Shown here piece after piece: positions 36,727 through 46,842 of a stretch of DNA of 53,660 nt. Every line of letters starts with the position of its first letter. The stretch's first letter is position 1. The notes beneath the pieces were generated by a model, which was given only the letters and a program-made list of their open reading frames with translations, ran no database searches and was not told the origin of the DNA. The stretch is from Acetobacteraceae bacterium. Lineage in GTDB: Bacteria; Pseudomonadota; Alphaproteobacteria; Acetobacterales; Acetobacteraceae. Both the position numbers and the translations under genes were made by a program. The DNA is taken from contig JASHRV010000260.1 of assembly GCA_030037175.1 (NCBI GenBank), positions 1 to 53,660 on the forward strand, read 5' to 3'.

Positions 36727-37763
36727 GGTTGAGTCCCTGAAGGCTTGGCTCCTGCTGCTGCGGGCGATTTCCCCGGCTGGCCTGGGCCGGCGTTTTGGCC
36801 TCCCGGCTGCGCCTGGTTCACCGAATTGGGCACGACCAGGCCCTGCACTCTCTGACCCGGCTCGGAAAGCAGCTCCGCTTGGCCGGTTTTCATATCCACC
36901 ACGCCCCGCGCACCGTTGAGCTGGTTCGGCCCCCGCGTGATCCGGACATCGCCCAGAATCAGCGCGATCCCGGTGGCAGGCACATAAACGCCGCGGTCGC
37001 CGGTGACGGTGTCCGTCGCCGTCCGGAGCGTGACGTTGCCGAACGCCTCCACCCGCTTGATCTGGCCGGAATCGGCCAGCGGGTCGGTGCCATTTGCCCC
37101 TCCAACGGCCTGATGCGACACGGCGGTGGCCGGCGATGACGCAGGGGCGTTGCCATTGGCATTCGCGGAGCCGCTCGAGGGCGTCGTATAGGCAACCAGC
37201 GTATCGGCCGTCACTCGGCGCCCGTCATTGGTGACGACGACGGCGTCGCCGCGCGCCACCGCCATATGTTTCTCGTTCCAGTATTCGACATCGTCGCGGG
37301 CGGTCAGAACATCGTTGGGCGTCGTGAGCTTGAGATGCCGGCCCGTCAGCACCAGCACCGCCTCGTCGACGTCATAGACCGCGTGATCGGCGAACGCCTG
37401 GTCGGTCGCCGTGAAGATGTGCACATGGCCGATCGCTTCCAGCCGATAGATCTGCTGCCCTCCGGTGTCCGGCCCGGCAGTCGCAGTGGCGCTCGCCGTC
37501 TGCAACGGGGCCGGTGCGGCCGAGGCGCCCGGCTTCGGCCGGTAATGGGCGATGAGCTCGTCCGCGGTCACGGTCACGGCACCCCGCACGGCCTGGGCAT
37601 CGCCTGTCGCGATCACCTCCTGCTGGCTCTGGCGCCATTCGATTCCGCCGACCGCGGTGATGGTGATCGGGCCGCCCTGCGAGAGGTCGAGTGCTTGCGC
37701 CGCCGCCGCGCGGGTGCCGAGCGCGAGAGCGAGGAGGAACCACGCGGCGGCCCAGCGCCTCAT
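36723..37763 (-). CDS. lptA: LptA/OstA family LPS transport periplasmic protein
   Basis: PITITAVGGIEWRQSQQEVIATGDAQAVRGAVTVTADELIAHYRPK; NQLNGARGVVDMKTGQAELLS; located between lptB and lptC. Confidence 0.93.
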   Translation of the reverse strand: MRRWAAAWFLLALALGTRAAAAQALDLSQGGPITITAVGGIEWRQSQQEVIATGDAQAVRGAVTVTADELIAHYRPKPGASAAPAPLQTASATATAGPDTGGQQIYRLEAIGHVHIFTATDQAFADHAVYDVDEAVLVLTGRHLKLTTPNDVLTARDDVEYWNEKHMAVARGDAVVVTNDGRRVTADTLVAYTTPSSGSANANGNAPASSPATAVSHQAVGGANGTDPLADSGQIKRVEAFGNVTLRTATDTVTGDRGVYVPATGIALILGDVRITRGPNQLNGARGVVDMKTGQAELLSEPGQRVQGLVVPNSVNQAQPGGQNAGPGQPGKSPAAAGAKPSGTQP

Positions 37764-38467
37764 TGGTTCTGCTGACCGTTCAGGACGAGGCGCGCCGGGC
37801 CGCTGAACTGGATCACCGATCCGCCATCGAGCAGGGTGAAGCCCATGGCATCCAGGGTGCCGAACGGTCCCTCGGCGCTCACAGGCACGCCGCTCGCGGC
37901 GGCGCCAGCGGCAAGGTCGACCGTGGCGCTTGCCGAGCGTAGCGTCGTCCCGTCATCGCGGTAGAGCGTGACACCGCCGGAAAGGTCGAGCTGGCGGCTC
38001 TTCTGGGCATAGACGCCCCGCAGCGCCGAGAGCATCACCCAGGAACCCGAATGCAGCGTGATATCCCCTTTAGGGGCGCTCAGATCGACACGATCCGGCC
38101 CCATCTGCAACGCTGAGTCGGCGGTCACGGTGTAGGGTTCGCCCTTATCATCCACGCTGCTGTAGCGCGCATCGAGAAGCTTTCCCCCGCCGCCTGGCGC
38201 CGTCGTATCGAGATGGAAGCTCACGCGCTGTCCTGCAACGCCGGTCTCGAAGTCGGGCCAGAGCGCCACGGAAGCGAGCAGGGCAAGGCCGAAGAAAGGC
38301 AGGATCAGCTTCGCCCAGCGCACGGCGAACCGCCGCCGCGCGATGCTCGCGGCCGAGGGCATCGGCCGGGCGCGGCCAAGCCCGAGCAGATGGATGCGCC
38401 CGAATTCGCGCGGGGCCGCCGCCGCTCTCAGCTTGGGCTTTTCCGTAGGGGCTTCGACGTCCGCCAT
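37760..38467 (-). CDS. lptC: LPS export ABC transporter periplasmic protein LptC
   Basis: Single TM helix (LILPFFGLALLASVALWP), DARYSSVDDKGEPYTVTADSALQMG, DLSGGVTLYRDDGTTLRSASATVDLAAG; operon position. Confidence 0.93.
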   Translation of the reverse strand: MADVEAPTEKPKLRAAAAPREFGRIHLLGLGRARPMPSAASIARRRFAVRWAKLILPFFGLALLASVALWPDFETGVAGQRVSFHLDTTAPGGGGKLLDARYSSVDDKGEPYTVTADSALQMGPDRVDLSAPKGDITLHSGSWVMLSALRGVYAQKSRQLDLSGGVTLYRDDGTTLRSASATVDLAAGAAASGVPVSAEGPFGTLDAMGFTLLDGGSVIQFSGPARLVLNGQQNQ

Positions 38468-38471
38468 TGCC

Positions 38472-39455
38472 TTACGCGATCCCCGCCCGCAACAGGTCAT
38501 GCACGTGCACGAGGCCGAGAAGCTCCTTTTCTTCATCCACCACGAAAAGGGTCGTGATCGGCCGCGATCCTGCATTCATCTCGTGCAGCGCCTCGGCAGC
38601 CAGCGCGTCCGGCCTGATTGTGCGCGGGTTTCGCGTCATCACTTCGCCGACCCTCCGCGAGAGAAGGTCCGGACCCATGGCACGGCGCAGATCGCCGTCG
38701 GTGATGACGCCGACGAGGCGGCCGGACGTGGCGACGACGCCAAGGCAGCCGAACGATTTCTCGGTCATCACCAGAAGCGCCCGGTCCATCGCCATTTCCG
38801 GCCGAGCGAGCGGAAGCGCCTCGCCGGTGTGCATCACCTCGCGCACCCGAAGCAGCCTTGCGCCCAATTTCCCGCCGGGGTGGAACTGGTGGAAATCGCT
38901 CGCCGTAAAGCCGCGGCGCTTGAGCAGCGCGACGGCCAAGGCATCACCCAGGGCCATCTGCATGGTCGTGGAAGTGGTGGGTGCCAAGCCCATCGGACAG
39001 GCCTCCGCCGCTCCCGGCAGCATCAGCACCACGTCCGCCGCCTTCGCGAGCGCCGAGCCTGCGCGCGCCGTGATCGCGATCAGCGGCAGGGCGAAGCGCC
39101 GCGCATGGGCAACGAGATCGGCAAGCTCGGCTGTCTCCCCTGAGTTGGAAAGGGCAAGCACCGCATCGCCGGCCACGATCATGCCAAGATCGCCGTGCGA
39201 GGCTTCGCCCGGATGGACGAACAACGCCGGCGTGCCGGTCGAGGCGAGGGTCGCCGCGATCTTCCGCGCCACATGCCCCGACTTGCCCATACCCGAAACC
39301 ACCACCCGCCCTGAGGCGCCGAGCATCAGCTCGACCGCGCGGGGGAAACTCTCGTCGAGCGAAGCGGCGAGCGCCCGCAACCCGGCCGCTTCCAGCGCCA
39401 GCACCGCACCGGCTGCTGCGAGATCGTCGGGACGGTCCAAGGCCAGCTGAGGCAT
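38472..39455 (-). CDS. kdsD: Arabinose-5-phosphate isomerase (SIS + CBS pair)
   Basis: GRVVVSGMGKSGHVARKIAATLASTGTPALFVHPGEASHGDLGMI; C-terminal CBS domains GRLVGVITDGDLRRAM. Confidence 0.97.
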   Translation of the reverse strand: MPQLALDRPDDLAAAGAVLALEAAGLRALAASLDESFPRAVELMLGASGRVVVSGMGKSGHVARKIAATLASTGTPALFVHPGEASHGDLGMIVAGDAVLALSNSGETAELADLVAHARRFALPLIAITARAGSALAKAADVVLMLPGAAEACPMGLAPTTSTTMQMALGDALAVALLKRRGFTASDFHQFHPGGKLGARLLRVREVMHTGEALPLARPEMAMDRALLVMTEKSFGCLGVVATSGRLVGVITDGDLRRAMGPDLLSRRVGEVMTRNPRTIRPDALAAEALHEMNAGSRPITTLFVVDEEKELLGLVHVHDLLRAGIA

Positions 39456-39647
39456 CAGAATCGGCTCATCCTTTGTCGGCCCATCCTTCTATGGAGGGGC
39501 CCCCGTGAGGGTCAACAACACCCGAACTCTGGCCGCGAATTGCGGCAAGAATTATGCCAGTAACACCTATGCTTGACCGGCGCCCTTTGCGTCCGGTTAA
39601 CTCGCTTTCACCCGCCGCGCCGCGACTTTCCACATCAAGGGCACCCC

Positions 39648-41465
39648 ATGTCGGCAGCGCTCGCGCCGAGCCGCCGGTTCCGACTGATCCTGATCAAGCC
39701 GTCGCACTACGACGACGACGGCTACGTGATCCAGTGGCTGCGTTCGGCCATTCCCTCGAACACGCTCGCCGCGCTCCACGGCCTCGCCCTCGATGTCCGC
39801 GACCGCCGCGTCCTCGGTCCCGACATCGCGCTCGAGATCACCGCCTTCGACGAAACCAACACCCGCATCCGCCCGGACCGGATCGCGCGCATGATCAGGG
39901 CTGACGGCGGCCTCGGCCTGGTTGCTCTCGTCGGCGTGCAATCGAACCAGTTCCCGCGCGCCGTTGATATCGCCCGCCCGCTTCGTGCCGCCGGCATCCA
40001 GGTTGCAATCGGCGGCTTTCACGTCTCCGGCACCCTGGCCATGCTGCCCGGCATCCAGCCCGACCTTCAGGCCGCGCTCGATCTCGGCATCACGCTCTTC
40101 GCCGGCGAGGCTGAGGGCCGCCTCGAGCATGTGCTTGCCGACGCGCTCGCGGGTGGCCTCAAGCCGATCTACAACTTCATGGACGATCTGCCCGGCATCG
40201 AGGGCGCCCCGCCCCCCATTCTGCCGCGCGCACGCATCGTTCGCACCGGCGGGGGCCTCACCAGCTTCGATGCCGGCCGCGGCTGTCCCTTTCAATGCTC
40301 CTTCTGCACCATCATCAACGTTCAGGGCCGCAAATCCCGCACCCGCTCTCCGGACGATGTCGAGGCGATCATCCGCAGCAATCTTGCCCAGGGCATCGAC
40401 CACTTCTTCATCACGGACGACAACCTCGCCCGCAACCGCAGCTGGGAGCCGATCTTCGACCGCCTCATCCGGATGCGTGAGGAGGAGGGTCTTTTCTTCC
40501 GCTTCATCATCCAGGTCGACACACTCTGCCACAAAATCCCCCACTTCGTCGAAAAGGCGGCCCGCGCCGGCGTCACGCGCGTCTTCATCGGCATGGAGAG
40601 CATCAATCCGGACAGCCTGCTCGCCGCCAAGAAGCGGCAGAACCGGATCTCCGAATATCGCCGCATGCTGCTCGCGTGGAAGAGCGTCGGCTGCTTCACC
40701 TATGCCGGTTACATCCTTGGCTTTCCGGGTGATACGCCCGAAACGATCGTGCGCGACATCCGGATCATCCAGCGAGAGCTGCCGCTCGATCTGCTCGAGT
40801 TCTTCTGCCTCACCCCATTGCCGGGATCGGAGGACCATAAGCGCCTTTTCACCACGGGCGTGCCGATGGACCCGGATATGAACAAGTACGACCTCGAGCA
40901 TGTCTGCACGACCCATCCGATCATGTCGAAAGCGGAGTGGGAGCGCGCCTATCGCCTCGCCTGGGAAACGTACTACACGCCCGAGCACATGGAACGCGTG
41001 ATGCGCCGCGCGGGCGCAAGCGGCATCAGCCCCGGCAAGATGATGTTTCTCCTCCTTTGGTTCTGGGGCTGTGTGACGCTCGAAAAAATCCACCCGCTCG
41101 AAGGCGGCTATCTGCGGCGCAAGGTGCGCACTGACCGAAGGCCCGGCCTGCCGATCGAGCGCCCGCTCATCTTCTATCCCCGCTACCTCGCCGACCTCCT
41201 CATCAAGCATGTCCGCATCGGCCGCATGATCCTGCGCATGGCCGCCGTCCGCCGCGCGATCAAGCGCGACCCCAACCGTCGCGCCTATATGGACACCGCG
41301 CTCACCCCGGTCTCGGACGAGGAGATGGACGCGCTCGAGATCTTCACGGCGACCGATGCGGCCCGCAGCGCCGCCGACAAGGCCAAGCGCGACCTTGCCC
41401 GCCGGCAAGCTGCCCTCTCGCCGAAAGCGGAGCCATTGGAACCCGCACCTGTTGGCGGCGGCTGA
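39648..41465 (+). CDS. B12-binding-type radical SAM protein
   Basis: FDAGRGCPFQCSFCTIINVQGRKSRTRSPDDVEAIIR radical SAM CxxxCxxC; N-terminal cobalamin-binding-like region; FLGF-type FAYAGYILGFPGDTPETIVRD. Confidence 0.93.
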   Translation: MSAALAPSRRFRLILIKPSHYDDDGYVIQWLRSAIPSNTLAALHGLALDVRDRRVLGPDIALEITAFDETNTRIRPDRIARMIRADGGLGLVALVGVQSNQFPRAVDIARPLRAAGIQVAIGGFHVSGTLAMLPGIQPDLQAALDLGITLFAGEAEGRLEHVLADALAGGLKPIYNFMDDLPGIEGAPPPILPRARIVRTGGGLTSFDAGRGCPFQCSFCTIINVQGRKSRTRSPDDVEAIIRSNLAQGIDHFFITDDNLARNRSWEPIFDRLIRMREEEGLFFRFIIQVDTLCHKIPHFVEKAARAGVTRVFIGMESINPDSLLAAKKRQNRISEYRRMLLAWKSVGCFTYAGYILGFPGDTPETIVRDIRIIQRELPLDLLEFFCLTPLPGSEDHKRLFTTGVPMDPDMNKYDLEHVCTTHPIMSKAEWERAYRLAWETYYTPEHMERVMRRAGASGISPGKMMFLLLWFWGCVTLEKIHPLEGGYLRRKVRTDRRPGLPIERPLIFYPRYLADLLIKHVRIGRMILRMAAVRRAIKRDPNRRAYMDTALTPVSDEEMDALEIFTATDAARSAADKAKRDLARRQAALSPKAEPLEPAPVGGG

Positions 41466-41491
41466 GGGCAGAGGGCAGCGTCTCCTCGCCT

Positions 41492-42148
41492 TTAGTGGGC
41501 GAAAATGTCCGGCTCCTCGTACCCAAGGAGGTCGAGCGCCGCCCGTTCCGGCAGGAACGCGAAGCAGGCCTCGGCGAGCTCGCGCCGGTTCTCCCGCGCG
41601 AGCAGCGCCTCCAGCCGCGCCCAGAGCGCATGCAGATAGAGAACGTCCGAGGCCGCATAGGCCAGCTGCTCGGGGGTAAGCTCTGCCGCGCCCCAGTCCG
41701 AGGTCTGCTGCTGCTTGGCGAGATCGACGCCCAGGAGCTCGCGGCAGAGCTCCTTCAACCCGTGCCGGTCGGTGAAGGTCCGCACCAGCCTGGAGGCGAT
41801 CTTCGTGCAGCGCACCGGCGCCACCCGCACGCCGAGCGCCTTGGCGAGAATCGCGACATCAAAACGGGCGAAGTGCATCAGCTTCACCACGCGCGGATCA
41901 ACGAGCAGTCGGCGCAGATTGGGGCAATCGGCGCCGCGCCCGCCCAGGCTCTCCGGCACGATCTGCACCAGGTGCGCGATGCCATCGCCTGCCGAGAGCT
42001 GCACCAGGCAGAGCCGGTCGCGATGCGGGTTGAGCCCCATCGTTTCCGTATCGACCGCGACCACCGGCCCGAACGAGAGCCCCTCGGGCAGGTCGTTGCG
42101 GTGGAGATGGATCGTCGCGTCGGGCTGGAACTGGGTGAAACCTGCCAC
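41492..42148 (-). CDS. rnd: Ribonuclease D (GTG start proposed)
   Basis: VAVDTETMGLNPHRDRLCLVQLSAGDGIAHLVQI, LMHFARFDVAILAKALGV, DWGAAELTPEQLAYAASDVLYLHALW (DEDD exonuclease). The track ORF to 42310 runs through the tRNA and is over-extended. Confidence 0.92.
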   Translation of the reverse strand: MAGFTQFQPDATIHLHRNDLPEGLSFGPVVAVDTETMGLNPHRDRLCLVQLSAGDGIAHLVQIVPESLGGRGADCPNLRRLLVDPRVVKLMHFARFDVAILAKALGVRVAPVRCTKIASRLVRTFTDRHGLKELCRELLGVDLAKQQQTSDWGAAELTPEQLAYAASDVLYLHALWARLEALLARENRRELAEACFAFLPERAALDLLGYEEPDIFAH

Positions 42149-42168
42149 TTCGTTGCGTCGCTTCGCGA

Positions 42169-42255
42169 TGGTGCCCAGGAGAAGACTCGAACTTCCACGA
42201 CCTTGCGGCCACAGGTACCTGAAACCTGCGCGTCTACCAATTCCGCCACCTGGGC
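42169..42255 (-). tRNA. tRNA-Leu (anticodon CAG), 3' CCA encoded
   Basis: GCCCAGGTGGCGGAATTGGTAGACGCGCAGGTTTCAGGTACCTGTGGCCGCAAGGTCGTGGAAGTTCGAGTCTTCTCCTGGGCACCA: 7-bp acceptor GCCCAGG/CCTGGGC, anticodon stem CAGGT/ACCTG with loop TTCAGGT, long variable arm. Confidence 0.96.
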
Positions 42256-42389
42256 ACGGACGGCAGGTGCGAGCGGGCGGCCATCTAACCCTGCCCCCCC
42301 ATTGCGTCAACTCCGTCCGGCTTGAGCGAAAGCCGCCCGCAGCCTATTCAGCGGCGCGGAACGAGTCCTGACAAGAAAAGGAGAGGCGG

Positions 42390-43340
42390 GTGGCGGAACG
42401 CAAGGTGGCGACAGTGTTCGGCGGCTCGGGCTTCCTCGGCCGCTATGTGGTGAAACGGCTCGCCGCGGCGGGCCAGATCGTGCGCGTCGCGGTCCGCGAC
42501 CCTGAGGCCGCGCTGTTCCTCAAGCCCATGGGCGCGGTCGGCCAGATCGTGCCGCTCTATACCAACCTCGCCCACCCCGACACCGTGCCCCGCGCGGTCG
42601 AGGAGGCAGACATCGTCATCAACCTCGTCGGCATCCTCGCGGAGCAGCGGTCCGGCGATTTCCAGCGCATCCACGCCGCCGGTGCCGGCGCCGTCGCTGC
42701 CGCGAGCGCCGCGGCCGGCGTTGCCCACCTCGTGCACGTCTCCGCGATCGGTGCCGATCCCGCGAGCCCGAGCCGCTACGCTGCCAGCAAGGCTGCCGGC
42801 GAGGAAGCCGTCCTCGGCGCCTTCCCCACAGCCACCATTTTCCGTCCCTCGTTCGTTTTCGGGCCGGAGGACGAGTTCTTCAACCGTTTCGCCGCGCTCG
42901 CCCAGCTTCTGCCCTTCATGCCGGTGATCTCCGGTGCCAGCCGCATGCAGCCCGTTTATGTCGGGGACGTCGCGGATGCGATGATCGCTTCCCTTTCTCA
43001 CCCCGAGGCCGCGGGGCGCATCTATGAGCTCGGCGGCCCGCGCATCTTCACCTTCCGCGAAATCCTCCAATACGTTCTCAAGGAGACCGGGCGGCACCGC
43101 CCGCTGATTGCGATCCCTCCCGCCATCGCGCGCCTCCAGGCGACGATTGCGGAGCTCCTGCCCGGAAAGCCGTTGACCCGCGATCAGCTCCTGATGCTCG
43201 CGCGCGACAACATCACCGCGGAGAACGCCCCCGGCCTCACCGATCTCGGCGTCATCCCAACCCCGGTCGAGATGGTGGTGCCCCAGTATATCGCCCGCTT
43301 CCGCCCGGGCGGCGGGCGCCGCGAGCTGATCCCCGCTTAG
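42390..43340 (+). CDS. Complex I NDUFA9-like NAD(P)-binding protein (atypical SDR)
   Basis: VATVFGGSGFLGRYVVKRLAAAGQIVRVAVRDPEAALFLKPMGAVGQIVPLYTNLAHPDTVPRAVEEADIVINLVGILAE. Confidence 0.92.
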   Translation: MAERKVATVFGGSGFLGRYVVKRLAAAGQIVRVAVRDPEAALFLKPMGAVGQIVPLYTNLAHPDTVPRAVEEADIVINLVGILAEQRSGDFQRIHAAGAGAVAAASAAAGVAHLVHVSAIGADPASPSRYAASKAAGEEAVLGAFPTATIFRPSFVFGPEDEFFNRFAALAQLLPFMPVISGASRMQPVYVGDVADAMIASLSHPEAAGRIYELGGPRIFTFREILQYVLKETGRHRPLIAIPPAIARLQATIAELLPGKPLTRDQLLMLARDNITAENAPGLTDLGVIPTPVEMVVPQYIARFRPGGGRRELIPA

Positions 43341-43530
43341 AGCGCGATCGGCGGATGTGGCCAAAGATCTGTACCATCTGGCCCGTAGAAGCGTTTTGGA
43401 CGGGGTTAATGGATTGAAATGATGGGGGATTTTTCGCGAGGCCGGATGCCTGCCGCCGCCCAATCCGGCCACAAAAAGTCAAGTTGGGATGATATCTTAA
43501 AGCAGATTATGAGCTAGGCTGAAGAAGGTT

Positions 43531-43663
43531 GTTCTCTTTTGAAAAAGAGAACCAGAAAACTTTTGCTGTTTTTGGGTCCGTCGTTCGTTCAGAGTCCCGG
43601 GCTGGCGCCGGGTCCGGAAAACGGGAAAAAGTCTTTTTGCTTCTTTTTCTTCAGAAAAAGAAG
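43531..43663. repeat. Palindromic intergenic repeat, copy B (R to L, opposite orientation to A)
   Basis: GTTCTCTTTT-GA-AAAAGAGAAC (43531-43552) ... GGTCCGGAAAACGGGAAAAAGTCTTTTTG ... CTTCTTTTTCTTCAGAAAAAGAAG (43640-43663). Confidence 0.9.
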
Positions 43664-43678
43664 ACTCTCTCTACCTGG

Positions 43679-43978
43679 CTAGCCGGCGGCAGCCCCTGCT
43701 GCGCGAATCCGCTCGACCTGCCGCTTGAGCACCCGCGCTTCCTCTGGCAGGCGCCGGGTCGGCGTGCCCAGCAGGAAGGCATCGAGCCCGCCCTTGTGCT
43801 CGATCGTAGAGAGCGCGCGTGTCGAGAGCCGGATCCGGACCGTCCGGCCCAGGATATCCGACATGAGCGACGCCTCCTGCAGGTTGGGCAGGAAGCGGCG
43901 GCGTGTCTTGTTGTTGGCGTGGCTGACGTTGTTGCCGGTCAGCACGCGCTTGCCTGTGAGCTCACACATGCGCGACAT
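43679..43978 (-). CDS. rpmB: 50S ribosomal protein L28
   Basis: [71 protein letters not shown]. Confidence 0.98.
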   Translation of the reverse strand: MSRMCELTGKRVLTGNNVSHANNKTRRRFLPNLQEASLMSDILGRTVRIRLSTRALSTIEHKGGLDAFLLGTPTRRLPEEARVLKRQVERIRAAGAAAG

Positions 43979-44028
43979 CGGGGGACCTCTCGAAGGAAGC
44001 GGGCTTATGGCGGAGCCGATATTCCGCG

Positions 44029-45894
44029 TCAACCCGGCGCAACCGCCGCCTCCACCGCCTTCATCCCTTCCGCGAGTTCTCCGTTCTCCCGCTCCACCGC
44101 CTGCAGCGCCCACATCCGCGCATAGAGCCCGCCTCGCGCCAAAAGCGCAGCGTGCGTGCCGCGTTCAACCACCGTCCCCGCCTCGAGCACGAGGATCTCG
44201 TCCGCATCCACCACCGTCGAGAGCCGATGCGCGATCATCAGCGTCGTTCGCCCCTGCTCGAGCGAGCGCAGCGCCGCTGCAATCTCCCGTTCCGTCGCCG
44301 TATCAAGCGCGCTCGTCGCCTCGTCCAGGATCAGGATGCGTGGGTTCTTGAGCAGGGTGCGCGCAATCGCGACGCGCTGCTTCTCTCCGCCCGAGAGCTT
44401 GAGCCCGCGCTCGCCCACGCGCGTTGCATATCCCTCCGGCAGGCCATGCACGAAGTCGTGCACCTGCGCGAGACGAGCCGCCGCCTCGACCTCCCTCTCC
44501 GTGGCATCCGGCCGGCCATAGGCGATGTTGTAGCGGATGGTGTCGTTGAAGAGCACGGTGTCCTGCGGCACGATTCCGATCGCGGCGCGCAGGCTTGCCT
44601 GCGTCACGGTGCGGATGTCCGTCCCATCGATCAGGATCCGCCCCGCCGTCGGTTCGTAGAATCGGAAAAGCAGCCGGGTGATCGTGGATTTTCCCGATCC
44701 GGTCGGCCCCACGATCGCAAGCGTCCCGCCCGCCGGCACGGAAAAGCTCACCCCGCGCAGGACCTCGCGCTCCGGCGTGTATCCGAACCGCACGCCCTCG
44801 AACGTCACCGCTCCTTTGAGCTTTGCGGGCGCGGGCAAGGCGGGCGCGCCCGGCGGATCGGCAATCTCCGGCACCACCGTGAGGAGGCGGAACATCTGCT
44901 CCATGTCGAGCAGCCCCTGGCGCATCTCGCGATAGACGAAGCCGAGAAAATTGAGCGGCTGATAAAGCTGCAGCAGATAGGTGTTCACCAGCACGAATTT
45001 GCCCACCGTCATCGTGCCTGCCCGCACCCCCTCGGCCGCCAGCAGCATGATGATGGCAAGCCCTACGGCGACGATTGCCGCCTGGCCGCTGTTGAGCATG
45101 TCGAGCGTCACCTGAGAGCGTACGGCCGCGCGCTCATAGAGTGCCAGCGACTCGTCGAATCGCGCCGCCTCGTGCGCCTCGTTGCCGAAATACTTGACCG
45201 TCTCGTGATTGATCAGGCTGTCGAGAGCCTTGTTCTTCGCCTCGTTGTCCACATCGTTCATCTGCCTGCGGATGCGCAGCCGCATTCCGGTGAAGCCGAC
45301 CGTGAATGCGAGATAGGCACCGACCGCGGCGAAGGTGATGAGCGCGAACCGCCAGTCGAAGAGCCGCCAGAGCACCAGCGTGACCAGAACGACCTCGAAG
45401 AGGGTCGGCAGCACGTTGAACACGGCAAGCCGGAGCACGCTCTCGATGCCGGCGGTGCCGCGGTCGATGGCCCGCCCGAGCGCGCCGGTCTGCCGGTCGA
45501 GATGAAAGCGCAGCGAAAGAAGGTGCAGATGGCGGAACGTCTGGAGCGCGATCCGCCGCACCGCCCGCTGCTGCACGGCGGCGAACAGCGCGTCGCGCAG
45601 CTCGGCGAAGCCCGAGGAGCCGAGGCGCAGCAGCCCATAGGCCAGGATCATCGCCACCGGGATCACCAGGATCGGGTTCGCTCCCTTCGGCGCCAAGGCA
45701 TCCACCGCGCGCGAATAGGCGATCGGCACGAGCACGGTCGCGACCTTGGCCGCGACCAGCGCCCCGCCCGCCGCGACGATGCGCAGCCGTGCCCCGGCAT
45801 CGTTCTTCGGCCAGAGATAAGGCAGCAGCGAGCGGAAGACGCCGAAAGGCATTCCCTGGCGGGAAGCCGAGGGTTCAGAAGCGGGCGCGGACAT
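44029..45894 (-). CDS. ABC transporter, Atm1/HMT1 type (permease-ATPase fusion)
   Basis: [106 protein letters not shown]. Confidence 0.96.
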   Translation of the reverse strand: MSAPASEPSASRQGMPFGVFRSLLPYLWPKNDAGARLRIVAAGGALVAAKVATVLVPIAYSRAVDALAPKGANPILVIPVAMILAYGLLRLGSSGFAELRDALFAAVQQRAVRRIALQTFRHLHLLSLRFHLDRQTGALGRAIDRGTAGIESVLRLAVFNVLPTLFEVVLVTLVLWRLFDWRFALITFAAVGAYLAFTVGFTGMRLRIRRQMNDVDNEAKNKALDSLINHETVKYFGNEAHEAARFDESLALYERAAVRSQVTLDMLNSGQAAIVAVGLAIIMLLAAEGVRAGTMTVGKFVLVNTYLLQLYQPLNFLGFVYREMRQGLLDMEQMFRLLTVVPEIADPPGAPALPAPAKLKGAVTFEGVRFGYTPEREVLRGVSFSVPAGGTLAIVGPTGSGKSTITRLLFRFYEPTAGRILIDGTDIRTVTQASLRAAIGIVPQDTVLFNDTIRYNIAYGRPDATEREVEAAARLAQVHDFVHGLPEGYATRVGERGLKLSGGEKQRVAIARTLLKNPRILILDEATSALDTATEREIAAALRSLEQGRTTLMIAHRLSTVVDADEILVLEAGTVVERGTHAALLARGGLYARMWALQAVERENGELAEGMKAVEAAVAPG

Positions 45895-45902
45895 GGAGGC
45901 TA

Positions 45903-45930
45903 ATATGGGGAGGCGGATATGGGGAGGCGG
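45903..45930. repeat. 14-bp tandem repeat x2 (ATATGGGGAGGCGG)
   Basis: ATATGGGGAGGCGG ATATGGGGAGGCGG followed by ATATAGG. Confidence 0.95.
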
Positions 45931-45989
45931 ATATAGGAACGCGATCTTTCGCTTGGGAAGAGGGGTCCTCTGCACTACCTCGGCAGGCG

Positions 45990-46808
45990 ATGACGCACGA
46001 TCTCCTTCGCCACATCGCCGCCTGTCGCAACGCTCGCCTCGAGGCGCGCCGGCGGCTCTGGCTTGGCGCCGAGCCCGTCGGCTGGGTCACGGCGGAGGCG
46101 GCGACCGAGATCGAATCGCTCGCGGGCGGGCTCACCTTCGCCGATGCGCACGGCTTCGAAGCAATGGCCGCCTCGCTCGCCCGGGCGGGCCGAGTCCGCT
46201 GGCGGAACGAGGCTTTTTCCGTTCGCGCCCGCCCCGACGGCCCCGAGCTCGCCCGCGTCGACCGCGGCGCGCTTCCTTACCTCGGCATCTGGTCCGAGGG
46301 CGTGCACGTCAACGGCCTCGTCCGCCGCCCAGAGGGGTCCTGGCTCTGGGTCGCCCGGCGGGCGGCGGACAAGGCACTCGACCCCGGCAAGCTCGACCAT
46401 CTGGTCGCCGGCGGCGTCCCGGCCGGCCTTTCTCCTGGCGAAACCCTCGTCAAGGAGGCCGCCGAGGAGGCGGACATCGCGGCCCCGCTTGCCCGTCAGT
46501 CCGTCAGGAAAGGCCAGATCGTTTACTCCATGGACCGCGCCGAGGGCCTCCGCCGCGACCGTCTCCATTGCTACGACCTCTGGCTGCCCGAGGATTTCGT
46601 CCCCCATCCGGCCGATGGCGAAGTCGCCGACTTCACGCTGTGGCCGCTTGCGCAGGTTCTCACCGTCCTGCGCGAGACGAACGCCTTCAAGTTCAACGTC
46701 GCCCTGGTGCTGATCGACCTTTTCCTCCGCATCGGCCTGATCGACCCCGGGAGCGCGGAGGGCCGGGCACTGCGCGCGGGCCTCGACGAGCCGATCGATG
46801 AAAGCTGA
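45990..46808 (+). CDS. DUF4743 domain-containing Nudix hydrolase
   Basis: MTHDLLRHIAACRNARLEARRRLWLGAEPVGWV; GVHVNGLVRR..LWVARRAADKALDPGKLDHLVAGGVPAGLSPGETLVKEAAEEADI (Nudix box). Confidence 0.93.
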   Translation: MTHDLLRHIAACRNARLEARRRLWLGAEPVGWVTAEAATEIESLAGGLTFADAHGFEAMAASLARAGRVRWRNEAFSVRARPDGPELARVDRGALPYLGIWSEGVHVNGLVRRPEGSWLWVARRAADKALDPGKLDHLVAGGVPAGLSPGETLVKEAAEEADIAAPLARQSVRKGQIVYSMDRAEGLRRDRLHCYDLWLPEDFVPHPADGEVADFTLWPLAQVLTVLRETNAFKFNVALVLIDLFLRIGLIDPGSAEGRALRAGLDEPIDES

Positions 46809-46842
46809 TGTAGGATAGTGCGGTTCGCGTCGGGGATGTCGG

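Noticed and set aside
39597-41408. 603-aa - strand ORF opposite the radical SAM gene
   Set aside because: Low-complexity charged composition and antisense to a convincing radical SAM protein.
42149-42310. N-terminal extension of the rnd ORF
   Set aside because: Extension translates through the tRNA-Leu gene.
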